Shown here: piece by piece, positions 1 to 7,522 of the stretch | How the letters are laid out: the number at the start of each line of letters is the position of its first letter | Numbering within the stretch: the stretch's first letter is position 1 | From: Lysobacterales bacterium | GTDB taxonomy: Bacteria > Pseudomonadota > Gammaproteobacteria > Xanthomonadales > SZUA-36 | Assembly: GCA_013042835.1 (NCBI GenBank) | Contig: JABDPJ010000033.1 | Location: forward strand, 1 to 41,951 | Reading direction: 5' to 3' | Length of the DNA: 41,951 bases | Position numbers and translations under genes: made by a program | The notes under the pieces: generated by a model | The model's input: the letters and a program-made list of their open reading frames with translations, nothing else | What the model was told of the DNA's origin: nothing | The model's database searches: none

Positions 1-369
1 AAGGGCCGTAATATATGGCCGGTCGACATGGAAGTGGTGACCCAGCGCATCGATGGTGTCCGCCTTGGCGGTGTGGCAGCATTTTCCGTAGCTGAATCCG
101 ATACTGAAGAAATGGCGGTCATGGTCGTGGAGACGCGACTCAGGGATGAGGTCAAGCGGAACAAGTTGAAACAGCAAATTTCAGAGCTGATCCATGTACA
201 TTTCGGGATCAACGTCATCATCGACCTGGTCAGGTCGGGTTCTCTGCCGCGCACGACCTCGGGCAAGCTCTCCCGCTTCCAGTCCCGGCACGATTACCTG
301 GAGCGCCGCGACGCCGAAGCGGCCCGGCAAGAACTGGACGATGAGATCTTGCATCGCAAAATAGCCTAG
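1..369 (+). CDS. Fatty acyl-AMP ligase / AMP-dependent synthetase, C-terminal end (partial)
   Basis: The frame is open from base 1, so the gene begins upstream; the ORF-track ATG at 28 is internal. The 122 visible residues are the small C-terminal domain of an ANL-superfamily adenylating enzyme. A GRNIWPVDME segment resembles the GRN-x-x-P-x-D/E-IE hinge of fatty acyl-AMP ligases, and LPRTTSGKLSR carries the late lysine motif (SGK) used in adenylation. By family, such enzymes activate fatty acids as acyl-AMP for transfer to an acyl carrier protein or polyketide synthase. The substrate and partner are outside the window. An acyl-CoA synthetase is possible, but the hinge and tail favour the acyl-AMP ligase type. 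A 7-bp GC-rich hairpin about 60 bp after the stop may end the transcript. Confidence 0.8.
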   Translation, partial: KGRNIWPVDMEVVTQRIDGVRLGGVAAFSVAESDTEEMAVMVVETRLRDEVKRNKLKQQISELIHVHFGINVIIDLVRSGSLPRTTSGKLSRFQSRHDYLERRDAEAARQELDDEILHRKIA

Positions 370-428
370 TCGCGTATTACACCGGGCCTCGCTACTCGCG
401 AAGATTTGCCTGGGCTGGACACGTGCTG

Positions 429-451
429 CCCCGGAGCTGCTGGTTCCGGGG
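429..451 (+). terminator. GC-rich hairpin after the acyl-AMP ligase gene
   Basis: CCCCGGA and TCCGGGG form a perfect 7-bp stem around a 9-nt loop. There is no U-run after it, so it is a weak intrinsic terminator or an mRNA 3' stabiliser. Confidence 0.4.
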
Positions 452-480
452 CAAGGCAGGTTTAACAGCCTGTGACGTAA

Positions 481-508
481 TTGACATCCGCATTCAGAAA
501 AATAATCA
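481..508 (+). promoter_or_regulatory. Possible sigma70 promoter for the oligopeptidase gene
   Basis: A perfect TTGACA (481-486) is followed after 16 bp by TAATCA (503-508), a poor -10. A better -10-like TAGAAT lies at 511-516, but at an unsuitable spacing. The placement, about 85-110 bp before the ATG at 592, is reasonable. Confidence 0.35.
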
Positions 509-591
509 GTTAGAATTGCCGCCAGGCTTCTATCACCGGGCCACGTGTGCCACACGTTCGTTCTGACTTAAAAACTGCGGAGAGATGCGCC

Positions 592-2769
592 ATGAGAAAC
601 TACCTATTCCTGTTGCTGAGCCTTGCGTTTCTGCTCGCCTGTGAACCCGCTGTGGGGCCGGCAGCCGAGCCGGAGTCGCAGGCGGATGTACCCGTGGTAA
701 ACGATGAGCCCGCCAAATTGGAACAACCCATGCCTGAAAAACGCCCCCATGAAATGACCTTGCATGGTCATACCCGTGTCGATGAATTCTATTGGTTGCG
801 GGATGACACCCGCAAAGACCCGGAAGTACTGGCTTACCTGGAAAAGGAAAACGCCTTTTTCGACAAGGTCATGGAACCCTGGCAGGGCATGCAGGACGCA
901 ATGTTTGAAGAAATGACGTCACGCCTCGACCCGGATGAGTCCAGCGTGCCTTACCTCAAGAACGGCTACTGGTATTACTCACGCTATGAGCCGGGCAACG
1001 AATACGCTATCCATGCGCGGCGCAAGGGCAGCATGGACGCGGATGAAGAGATCCTGGTGGACGGTAACCAGCGCGCCACCGGGCACGAGTTTTACAGACT
1101 CAGCGGACTGGAAGTCAGCGATGACCACCGTTACGTAGCCATCGCGGAAGATACCACCGGCAGGCGCATCAACGAGATTCGTATTCTTGACACCCAGAGC
1201 GGTGAGTTCCTGCCTGAGTCGATTAACAATGCTTCCGCCTCGCTGGCCTGGTCGGCAGATGGCCAGTACCTTTTTTACCTGAACAAGGATATTGAAACCC
1301 TGCTGGCCTACCAGTTAATGCGTCACAAACTTGGCACCGGGAGCAGCGAAGACGTGCTGGTTTATGAAGAGACCGATAATACCTTCTATACCGGTGCCGG
1401 GCGCAGCCGTTCCGGCGACTACATTATGCTGTTCCATCAAAATACCGATACCACCGAGGTCCAGTGGCTTGCCGCCGATGATCCGCTGGGTACCTTCAAG
1501 CCGTTTCTGCCGCGTGAAACGGGTCACGAGTACGCTATTGACCATGCCAATGGCCGCTTCTTTATCCGCACTAACTGGCAGGCGCAAAATTTCCGGGTCA
1601 TGACGGCCGGGCTGGAAAATTCCGCAGATAAGTCCATGTGGAAGGAAGTGATTCCACATCGCGATGACGCCATGGTCAGCAGCATCCAGGCTTTCGACAA
1701 CTGGCTGGTTGTTGGCGAGCGCAAAGACGGCCTGCGCAAGGTGCGTGTCATGGCGCACGATGGCAGCACGGACCGTTACCTCGACGGCAGCGAGGAAGCC
1801 TCTGTGATGTGGCCCGCGTTCAACGCCACTATCGACACCAATAATATCCGTTACGGTTTTTCCAGCCTGGTAACACCCACCCAGACCTGGGAGATCAACC
1901 TGGAGACCGGCGAGAGCACGTTGTTGAAAGCCGATCGGGTCCTGGGTGGATTCAGCAGTGACAATTACCGCAGTTCGCGTATGAGCGTGACTGCGCGCGA
2001 TGGAACGGCGGTACCGGTGTCGCTGGTCTGGCACAAGGAGACGGAACTCGATGGCTCGGCACCGGCATTGATATACGCTTATGGCTCGTATGGCAGTTCA
2101 ACCGACCCCTGGTTCCGAAGCTCGATCATCAGCCTGCTCGACCGCGGGTTTGTCTACGTTATTGCCCACATACGCGGCGGCCAGGAAATGGGCCGCGCCT
2201 GGTATGAAGACGGACGCCTGATGAACAAGATCAACACGTTTACCGACTTCATCGATGTCACCAGCGGATTACAAAAGAAATCGGTCATTGACCCGGCCCG
2301 AACCTACGCCATGGGTGGCAGCGCCGGTGGTTTGCTGATGGGCGCGGTTGCCAACATGGCGCCGGAGCTATACCACGGTATCGTCGCGGCAGTGCCGTTT
2401 GTCGATGTGGTGACGACCATGCTGGACGAGAGCATCCCCCTGACGACGGGCGAATTCAACGAGTGGGGCAACCCCAAGAACAAGGACGCCTATGAATACA
2501 TGCTGTCCTATTCGCCCTATGACCAGGTCAGTGCACAGGATTATCCGAACTTGATGGTCACCACCGGCCTGCACGACTCACAGGTGCAGTACTTCGAGCC
2601 GGCCAAATGGGTGGCGCGCCTGCGTGACCGCCGGACCGACAACAACACGCTGATCATGCACGTCAATATGGACGCAGGCCATGGTGGCGCATCCGGTCGT
2701 TACCGCCGTTACGAGGAGACCGCACAGCAGTTTGCTTTCCTGGCTGGACTGGCCGGACTGGAGAACTGA
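592..2769 (+). CDS. Lipoprotein S9A serine peptidase, oligopeptidase B-like
   Basis: 725-residue serine peptidase of the prolyl oligopeptidase family, closest in layout to oligopeptidase B, which cuts short peptides after basic residues. The start at 592 is preferred over the track's GTG at 547: it has a GGAGAGA Shine-Dalgarno and begins with a lipoprotein signal ending in LLAC (Cys about 17), so the enzyme is probably anchored in the envelope, unlike cytosolic E. coli PtrB. The N-terminal two thirds form the beta-propeller (the KRPHEMTLHGHTRVDEFYWLRDD segment is typical of the entry). The C-terminal alpha/beta hydrolase domain holds the triad Ser577 (GGSAGG), Asp662 (GLHDSQV) and His697 (AGHGG). 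It may work with the other secreted peptidases in this window. Exact specificity cannot be read from the sequence. Confidence 0.9.
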   Translation: MRNYLFLLLSLAFLLACEPAVGPAAEPESQADVPVVNDEPAKLEQPMPEKRPHEMTLHGHTRVDEFYWLRDDTRKDPEVLAYLEKENAFFDKVMEPWQGMQDAMFEEMTSRLDPDESSVPYLKNGYWYYSRYEPGNEYAIHARRKGSMDADEEILVDGNQRATGHEFYRLSGLEVSDDHRYVAIAEDTTGRRINEIRILDTQSGEFLPESINNASASLAWSADGQYLFYLNKDIETLLAYQLMRHKLGTGSSEDVLVYEETDNTFYTGAGRSRSGDYIMLFHQNTDTTEVQWLAADDPLGTFKPFLPRETGHEYAIDHANGRFFIRTNWQAQNFRVMTAGLENSADKSMWKEVIPHRDDAMVSSIQAFDNWLVVGERKDGLRKVRVMAHDGSTDRYLDGSEEASVMWPAFNATIDTNNIRYGFSSLVTPTQTWEINLETGESTLLKADRVLGGFSSDNYRSSRMSVTARDGTAVPVSLVWHKETELDGSAPALIYAYGSYGSSTDPWFRSSIISLLDRGFVYVIAHIRGGQEMGRAWYEDGRLMNKINTFTDFIDVTSGLQKKSVIDPARTYAMGGSAGGLLMGAVANMAPELYHGIVAAVPFVDVVTTMLDESIPLTTGEFNEWGNPKNKDAYEYMLSYSPYDQVSAQDYPNLMVTTGLHDSQVQYFEPAKWVARLRDRRTDNNTLIMHVNMDAGHGGASGRYRRYEETAQQFAFLAGLAGLEN

Positions 2770-2801
2770 TCATTTATTGAGTTCACGGAACCGGGAATTG
2801 G

Positions 2802-2826
2802 CAGGGCGAATGGTGTTTTCGCCCTG
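2802..2826 (+). terminator. Stem-loop after the oligopeptidase gene
   Basis: CAGGGCGAA and TTCGCCCTG make a perfect 9-bp stem with a 7-nt loop, 32 bp after the stop. The tail (TTCAGATA) is poor in U, so termination strength is uncertain. Confidence 0.55.
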
Positions 2827-2915
2827 TTCAGATACGCCAGCGTCGCCCGGCTTCACGCAGGTTACCGGATTTAGACCTATACTCATTGGACAGGTTTAGC
2901 AAAGGAATTCGTTCA

Positions 2916-3872
2916 ATGTCGAGGTTTTTACACTGGTTCCATCCGGGTGGGTTTCCTATCGGTACTGAATCTGAGCCCGCAACGCGGGAATTCGATTGCC
3001 TTGATCTTTTGGCGGATGATTCCGTTTTCATGTCGCGTCGCTCAATTGCCCGTCGTGGCCCGCATGGCATCTCTGCGGGCACACCTGCGGCCGGCGTGGC
3101 ACCGGCGCAGCCGGCCCCAACACCCACGCCGCAAACGGCCCGAAGTCTTTCACCTGCCGAGTTCGCCAATATGTTTCGCAACGTTCGGGTCGAATATTAC
3201 GATCCGCATTCTGGGATGGCTGACAGCGTTACCATTGATGTTCATATCTACAGCAACAATGGAATCGATGACCGCCGGGGTAATATGGCGGAAAAATCCC
3301 GGCTGATATCTGCGCTGAGGCGGGAACTCAGAACGGCAGGCGGGCTGGGCCTGATTGGTGTTAAACGGGGCCACAAGGTGCAGATTGCCCATTGTTTTTT
3401 CGGTAAAGGCAATCCGGAGGAATTCAAGGTGACCCTGCAATACGCCCTCAGATACAACCGGGCCACGCCGCTGAACCTGCAAAACTATTGTGACCGCAAC
3501 GCAAGGCTTGGCATTGATTGCAGCGGGTTCGTCAATACTTACTTCGAGCGCATCGGGACCATTTCGCGCCACCGGCACATCAACGAGTACGAAAGAGGAA
3601 CGCAGCGTTCCACCACAGATGAGATCAGGGCCCTGGATGTACTGGTATGGCAAAATACCACGATGCGGCATATTGCTGTCATTGATCATGTTATCGAGGG
3701 GACGAGTCCCTTGAAGATGGTTGTGGTGGAATCCTCAGGCAGTAAGGGTGGGTTGGCCGTATCGGAGTACACCGTGCTGGGTGTCAATAACCAGATTTTC
3801 CGTGTCAACCGGGGTGAAGGCAGTTCAGGAACGAGCACGGTGAAAATTGCCGAGGTCAGCAGCTCCGGCTAA
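2916..3872 (+). CDS. Orphan NlpC/P60-like cysteine peptidase-fold protein
   Basis: 318 residues from the ATG at 2916, chosen over the track's TTG at 2886 because AAAGGA sits about 9 bp upstream. No Sec signal or membrane segment is visible. Residues 1-80 are low in recognisable structure and include an Ala/Pro-rich linker (about 54-75). Residues about 100-180 are unrecognised. The C-terminal part carries IDCSGFV (Cys202), then RHIAVI (His252) and VVVESSG (about 270-275), in the order and spacing of an NlpC/P60 Cys-His-polar triad. Family members cleave peptidoglycan stem peptides or related amide bonds. The next gene is a lytic transglycosylase, which fits a cell-wall role, but without an export signal it could instead be a delivered effector or act in the cytoplasm. 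The fold assignment rests on motifs only. Confidence 0.65.
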   Translation: MSRFLHWFHPGGFPIGTESEPATREFDCLDLLADDSVFMSRRSIARRGPHGISAGTPAAGVAPAQPAPTPTPQTARSLSPAEFANMFRNVRVEYYDPHSGMADSVTIDVHIYSNNGIDDRRGNMAEKSRLISALRRELRTAGGLGLIGVKRGHKVQIAHCFFGKGNPEEFKVTLQYALRYNRATPLNLQNYCDRNARLGIDCSGFVNTYFERIGTISRHRHINEYERGTQRSTTDEIRALDVLVWQNTTMRHIAVIDHVIEGTSPLKMVVVESSGSKGGLAVSEYTVLGVNNQIFRVNRGEGSSGTSTVKIAEVSSSG

Positions 3873-4033
3873 GTCTGCCTGAATATATTCTCACGCAAGA
3901 ACTGTTCATTGTCGTTGGCTATGGGTGCGACAGCCACGATGTCGTGAAGCCGCTCGACTGCGCCCGGGTGTTGGTTCAAAATGGAAGCCATGCAAGGTTA
4001 GGTTAATTCAGTTTGAACGCTTAAGGAAGATTT

Positions 4034-5638
4034 ATGAAATTGATTACAAGTTTGGTAACAACCGGTCTTTTAATGGTACTGATTGCGTGCGGAGACTCTG
4101 CGACATCTGAAGCTACCCTGTCCGTTTCCGCTTCGAATATGGAGGCTGCAAGTGTTTCTGAACCGGTAGCCGGTAACGCTCCGGGCGCAGGTGACGCGGC
4201 GGATACGGTGCAACCTCCGTCCGACACGGACAGGGCGGAGCAGTCTATCAAAGACCTGGAAGCACAGATGGGCCTCAAGGTGTTTAAAGAACCATGGACC
4301 GGTGACCTCGACACCATGCGTGAAGAACGGTTGATCCGTGTACTGACGGTCTATGGCCTCGGTCGTTATTACCTCGACGGGCCGGAAGAAAAAGGCATCA
4401 CTTATGAGTGGTTTAAGATGTTCGAGGAATTCGTCAACAGGCACCAAAAGGTCAAGCATGTGAAGACGCATGTGGTTTTTTTGCCGGTGGCCAGGGATCA
4501 GCTGATTCCGGCCCTGCTGGCAGGCCGCGGAGATATCGTGGCGGCAGGCATCACCATTACGCCTGAGCGCCTCGAAGTGATCGATTTCAGTGACCCGCTC
4601 ACCAAGCAGTTAGCCGAGGTCCTGGTCACCGGGCCTGGCGCTCCGCAACTGGACAGCCTGACTGACCTTGCCGGGCAAAGTGTCTACGTGCGCGCTTCAA
4701 GCAGCTATCGTTCCAGCCTGGACGCGCTGAACCGCGAGTTTGAGGAGCAGGGCCTGGAACTGATTGAGATAGAGGACGCCCCGGAACAGCTTGAGGATGA
4801 AGACATACTGGAAATGGTCAATGCAGGCATGCTCAACTGGGCCGTCGTTGACGATTACAAGGCGCGGGATTGGAGTACGGTATTTGAAAATCTCAAGGTA
4901 CGCGATGACCTGGTCTTTCGCGCCGGCGGTCGACTGGGCCTGGGTTTTCGAAAAAACAGCCCCTTGTTGGCGGCTGAACTGAACGAGTTCGTCAAGACCC
5001 ACAAACAGGGCACGCTGCATGGCAACATACTCATCAACCGCTATTTCAAGAACTTTGACTGGAGCAAGAACGCGCTGGCGTCATCGGATTACCAGCGCTT
5101 CAGGGACGTCGCCGACATATTCGCCAAGTATGGCCAGCAATATGGCGTCGATTACCTGATGGTGGCTGCACAGGGTTACCAGGAATCACGACTTAACCAG
5201 AATGCCAAGAGTGCGGCTGGGGCCATCGGCATCATGCAATTGTTGCCGACCACTGCCGCTGACGCTAACGTCGGTATCCCGGACATTACCAATGTCGAAT
5301 CCAATATTCACGCGGGAGTAAAGTACCTCGATTTCATTCGTAAACGTTATTTTTCGGACTCCGGCATGGATGTTTTCAACCAGACCATGTTTGCCTTTGC
5401 GGCATACAATGCGGGTCCCGCGCGTGTACGGAAATTGCGCACCATGGCTGAGCAGGAAGGCTATGACCCGAACCTCTGGTTCGATAACGTAGAGATCATG
5501 GCGGCCAGGGATATTGGCCGCGAAACGGTTCAATACGTAGCGAATATTCTCAAGTATTACCTGGCTTACAGTTTCAGCGTGCAGAGACAGCTTGAACGCG
5601 AACAGTCGCGCATCAAGGCCGGTATCGAGTCGGGATAG
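4034..5638 (+). CDS. mltF: MltF-like membrane-bound lytic murein transglycosylase
   Basis: 534-residue lipoprotein with the two-domain layout of MltF. A signal ending in LIAC is followed by an acidic/Ser-rich linker, a periplasmic substrate-binding (SBP_bac_3) domain at about 80-330, and a C-terminal SLT domain. The catalytic Glu is Glu384 in GYQESRLNQNAKS, followed by GIMQLLP and AAYNAGPARV, both conserved in family 1 transglycosylases. It cleaves the MurNAc-GlcNAc bond of peptidoglycan at the outer membrane, producing anhydro-muropeptides. By analogy with MltF, the SBP-like domain would bind a muropeptide and control activity. AAGGAAGA precedes the ATG. The stop lies one base from the stop of the convergent SIMPL gene, so transcripts may overlap. 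Its Ala/Glu-rich linker after the lipid anchor is longer than in E. coli MltF. Confidence 0.9.
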   Translation: MKLITSLVTTGLLMVLIACGDSATSEATLSVSASNMEAASVSEPVAGNAPGAGDAADTVQPPSDTDRAEQSIKDLEAQMGLKVFKEPWTGDLDTMREERLIRVLTVYGLGRYYLDGPEEKGITYEWFKMFEEFVNRHQKVKHVKTHVVFLPVARDQLIPALLAGRGDIVAAGITITPERLEVIDFSDPLTKQLAEVLVTGPGAPQLDSLTDLAGQSVYVRASSSYRSSLDALNREFEEQGLELIEIEDAPEQLEDEDILEMVNAGMLNWAVVDDYKARDWSTVFENLKVRDDLVFRAGGRLGLGFRKNSPLLAAELNEFVKTHKQGTLHGNILINRYFKNFDWSKNALASSDYQRFRDVADIFAKYGQQYGVDYLMVAAQGYQESRLNQNAKSAAGAIGIMQLLPTTAADANVGIPDITNVESNIHAGVKYLDFIRKRYFSDSGMDVFNQTMFAFAAYNAGPARVRKLRTMAEQEGYDPNLWFDNVEIMAARDIGRETVQYVANILKYYLAYSFSVQRQLEREQSRIKAGIESG

Positions 5639-5639
5639 T

Positions 5640-6383
5640 TTATTGGTCTATTGCATAGGCAATGTTGACCGTCACATTGTAGATATTTTCACCCGCTGCA
5701 ACCGGCACTGCGTCGGAAGACCTTGCCAGCCGAATTTCAGCGCTGGCCATGGGCATCGGCCGGGGACTGAAAGACTGCTCTGAAATCTCAAGGATTTTGC
5801 CGGTTTTCACACCCGCCGCCTGTGCCAGCGTTTTCGCCTTGTCGCTTGCGTTCCGTACGGCCCTGACGCGGGCCTTGCTGATCGCTTCCGAAGGATCATC
5901 GTTGGTGAAGGTGATATTGCCGCCTTCGTTGACGCCCAGCGTGACGGATGTGTCCAGTATCCTGCCCACCGCGGTGATATCGCGAACGCGCACAGCCAGG
6001 CTGTTACGCACCGTGTACCCTGTTATCTGCCGCGGTTCTCTCTCGCCGGAGGGTTTGGCAGGCGGGTAGACGTATTTGGGCTGAATGGAAAAGCCTGAAG
6101 TCTGCAGGTCACGGGCTTCTATACCTTCGCTCTGCATGGCGGCCAGGACTTCTTTCATGGCGGCGGAATTGGCGTCCAGCGCAGCACGGGCCGTCGCGGC
6201 CTCGCGGGTGACGGTCAGGTTCAGCAAGGCCATGTCCGGCGCCAGCTCTATACTGCCTTCGCCGGTCACCTGGATACGGGGAATCGGATCAGTATCATCA
6301 GCCGGGCAACTCACAGCTGTCAGAAAACCGCCGATCAGCGTGCAGAGCAGGGCCAGTCTCGTCAAGTTCATGGCAGGGTTCAT
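5640..6383 (-). CDS. SIMPL-domain (DUF541) periplasmic protein, YggE-like
   Basis: 247 residues with an N-terminal signal sequence (LTRLALLCTLIGGFLTAVSC). The AVSC end is a marginal lipobox, so both soluble periplasmic and lipoprotein fates are possible. The body matches the SIMPL/DUF541 family: IQVTGEGSIELAPDMALLNL at the start, a central VYPPAKPSGEREPRQITGY segment, and the ending YNVTVNIAYAID. E. coli YggE of this family is linked to lowered oxidative stress, but its biochemical activity is not settled. The start at 6383 has AAGGAT 8 bp upstream. It lies downstream of two same-strand cyclic-nucleotide-domain genes, but the 236-bp gap suggests its own promoter. Confidence 0.85.
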   Translation of the reverse strand: MNPAMNLTRLALLCTLIGGFLTAVSCPADDTDPIPRIQVTGEGSIELAPDMALLNLTVTREAATARAALDANSAAMKEVLAAMQSEGIEARDLQTSGFSIQPKYVYPPAKPSGEREPRQITGYTVRNSLAVRVRDITAVGRILDTSVTLGVNEGGNITFTNDDPSEAISKARVRAVRNASDKAKTLAQAAGVKTGKILEISEQSFSPRPMPMASAEIRLARSSDAVPVAAGENIYNVTVNIAYAIDQ

Positions 6384-6619
6384 GTTGCTTATCCTTTCAA
6401 TGCTGCGGAGTGCCTATTGTGCCGCATAATTCAGCCGGAGTTCATGCTCTCTGCGATAGGTGCCCGGTTTTGCTATTCGCTTATTACCGGCTGGATGGCG
6501 TGATATTCCTGCAGCACAGCATGGTTTCACCGGTGGTGAGCGCTACGGCGGTAACCAACACTATGGATGAGATTCCGGTAGAGGTCTTCAGTGCCGGGGA
6601 TGAGCGTGACCGAATCAGA

Positions 6620-6982
6620 TCAGTAGCCAATTACCTCGTAGGCATTATGCAGCCGGTCGGCCAAGACCTTCATGACGTGGCGTGCAAACTCGGGTACATG
6701 TGTGAGCAGTGAATTGAAACTGCTCCTGTCAATGAGTACGACGCGGCAATCCGTTATTGCCGTTACGGTAGCGCTGCGAATGTCCGAATTGATCAGGGCC
6801 ATTTCACCAATGATCTCACCGGGCAGGGCGGTCGAGAGCGCTTTGCCCTTCAGTGAAATGTCCAGCGTGCCCTCCATGACCACGTACATGTAGTTGCCTT
6901 CTTCGCCTTCCTTGATGAGGACGGCACCGGCCGGAAGAGCTATGACGTCTTCCGAGTCCTTGAAAACTTCCAGTAAATCCAT
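6620..6982 (-). CDS. Small single-domain cyclic-nucleotide-binding (CNMP) protein
   Basis: 120 residues consisting of one CAP/CNMP-type beta-barrel domain and a C-terminal helix, with no helix-turn-helix or catalytic domain attached. The phosphate-binding cassette reads PGEIIGEMALINSDIRSATV, with the Glu and Arg expected of a cyclic-nucleotide site. AGGAT sits 8 bp before the ATG. It follows a paralogue (7025-7408) by 42 bp, so the two are probably co-transcribed. Stand-alone CNMP proteins may act as sensors or regulatory subunits through protein contacts; the partner is not visible. Ligand binding is inferred from the motif only. Confidence 0.85.
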   Translation of the reverse strand: MDLLEVFKDSEDVIALPAGAVLIKEGEEGNYMYVVMEGTLDISLKGKALSTALPGEIIGEMALINSDIRSATVTAITDCRVVLIDRSSFNSLLTHVPEFARHVMKVLADRLHNAYEVIGY

Positions 6983-7024
6983 AGCGATGATCCTGCGAGC
7001 AGACCTGGTTAAGGTGCCGGTGAG

Positions 7025-7408
7025 TCAGTCATTTGACTGATCCAGTTTAGTGATGATGTACTGGTCAGCTGCGCGCAGACGGTTGGCCAGAACCGACATC
7101 ACTTGCAACGAGAACTCGGGCTTTTCAATCATCAGGTCATTGAGTTGATCACGATCCAGGCGCGCCACTTTTACATCGGTGAGTGCAGTTGCCGTAGCGC
7201 TTCTGGTTGCCGCCTGGTTGATTGCCATGACGCCGATAATGCTACCGGCGGTTTCATTACCCAGGGGTTCGCCGTTCAGTGCCAGCTGTACTTCACCGGA
7301 CAATATGACGTACATAAGGTCAGCCGGTGCTCCCGCGGAGAATATTACACCCTGCGGGGCGTACTCCTCAACGTCATCCCAGTGACGAAATAAATCGATG
7401 ATATTCAT
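7025..7408 (-). CDS. Second CNMP-domain protein, phosphate-binding cassette degenerate
   Basis: 127 residues from the ATG at 7408, preferred over the track's TTG at 7417 because GAGAGGG lies about 9 bp upstream. It is a paralogue of the next gene, with the same barrel layout and a similar C-terminal helix (VMSVLANRLRAADQYI versus VMKVLADRLHNAYEVI). Its cassette reads AGSIIGVMAINQAATRSATA: the Arg is kept but the Gly-Glu pair has become Gly-Val, so cyclic-nucleotide binding may be weak or changed. First gene of the likely two-gene unit. Role unknown; a heteromeric sensor with its neighbour is one possibility. Confidence 0.82.
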   Translation of the reverse strand: MNIIDLFRHWDDVEEYAPQGVIFSAGAPADLMYVILSGEVQLALNGEPLGNETAGSIIGVMAINQAATRSATATALTDVKVARLDRDQLNDLMIEKPEFSLQVMSVLANRLRAADQYIITKLDQSND

Positions 7409-7522
7409 GTTATTCAACCCTCTCTGGGCGCCGCTTCTTATTTTCGGTGATTAGTTTAACGCATTAATCTGCAAAACAAACCGTTATTCGATTGCCACCT
7501 TGCCGGTCACTCGCATTCCGCA

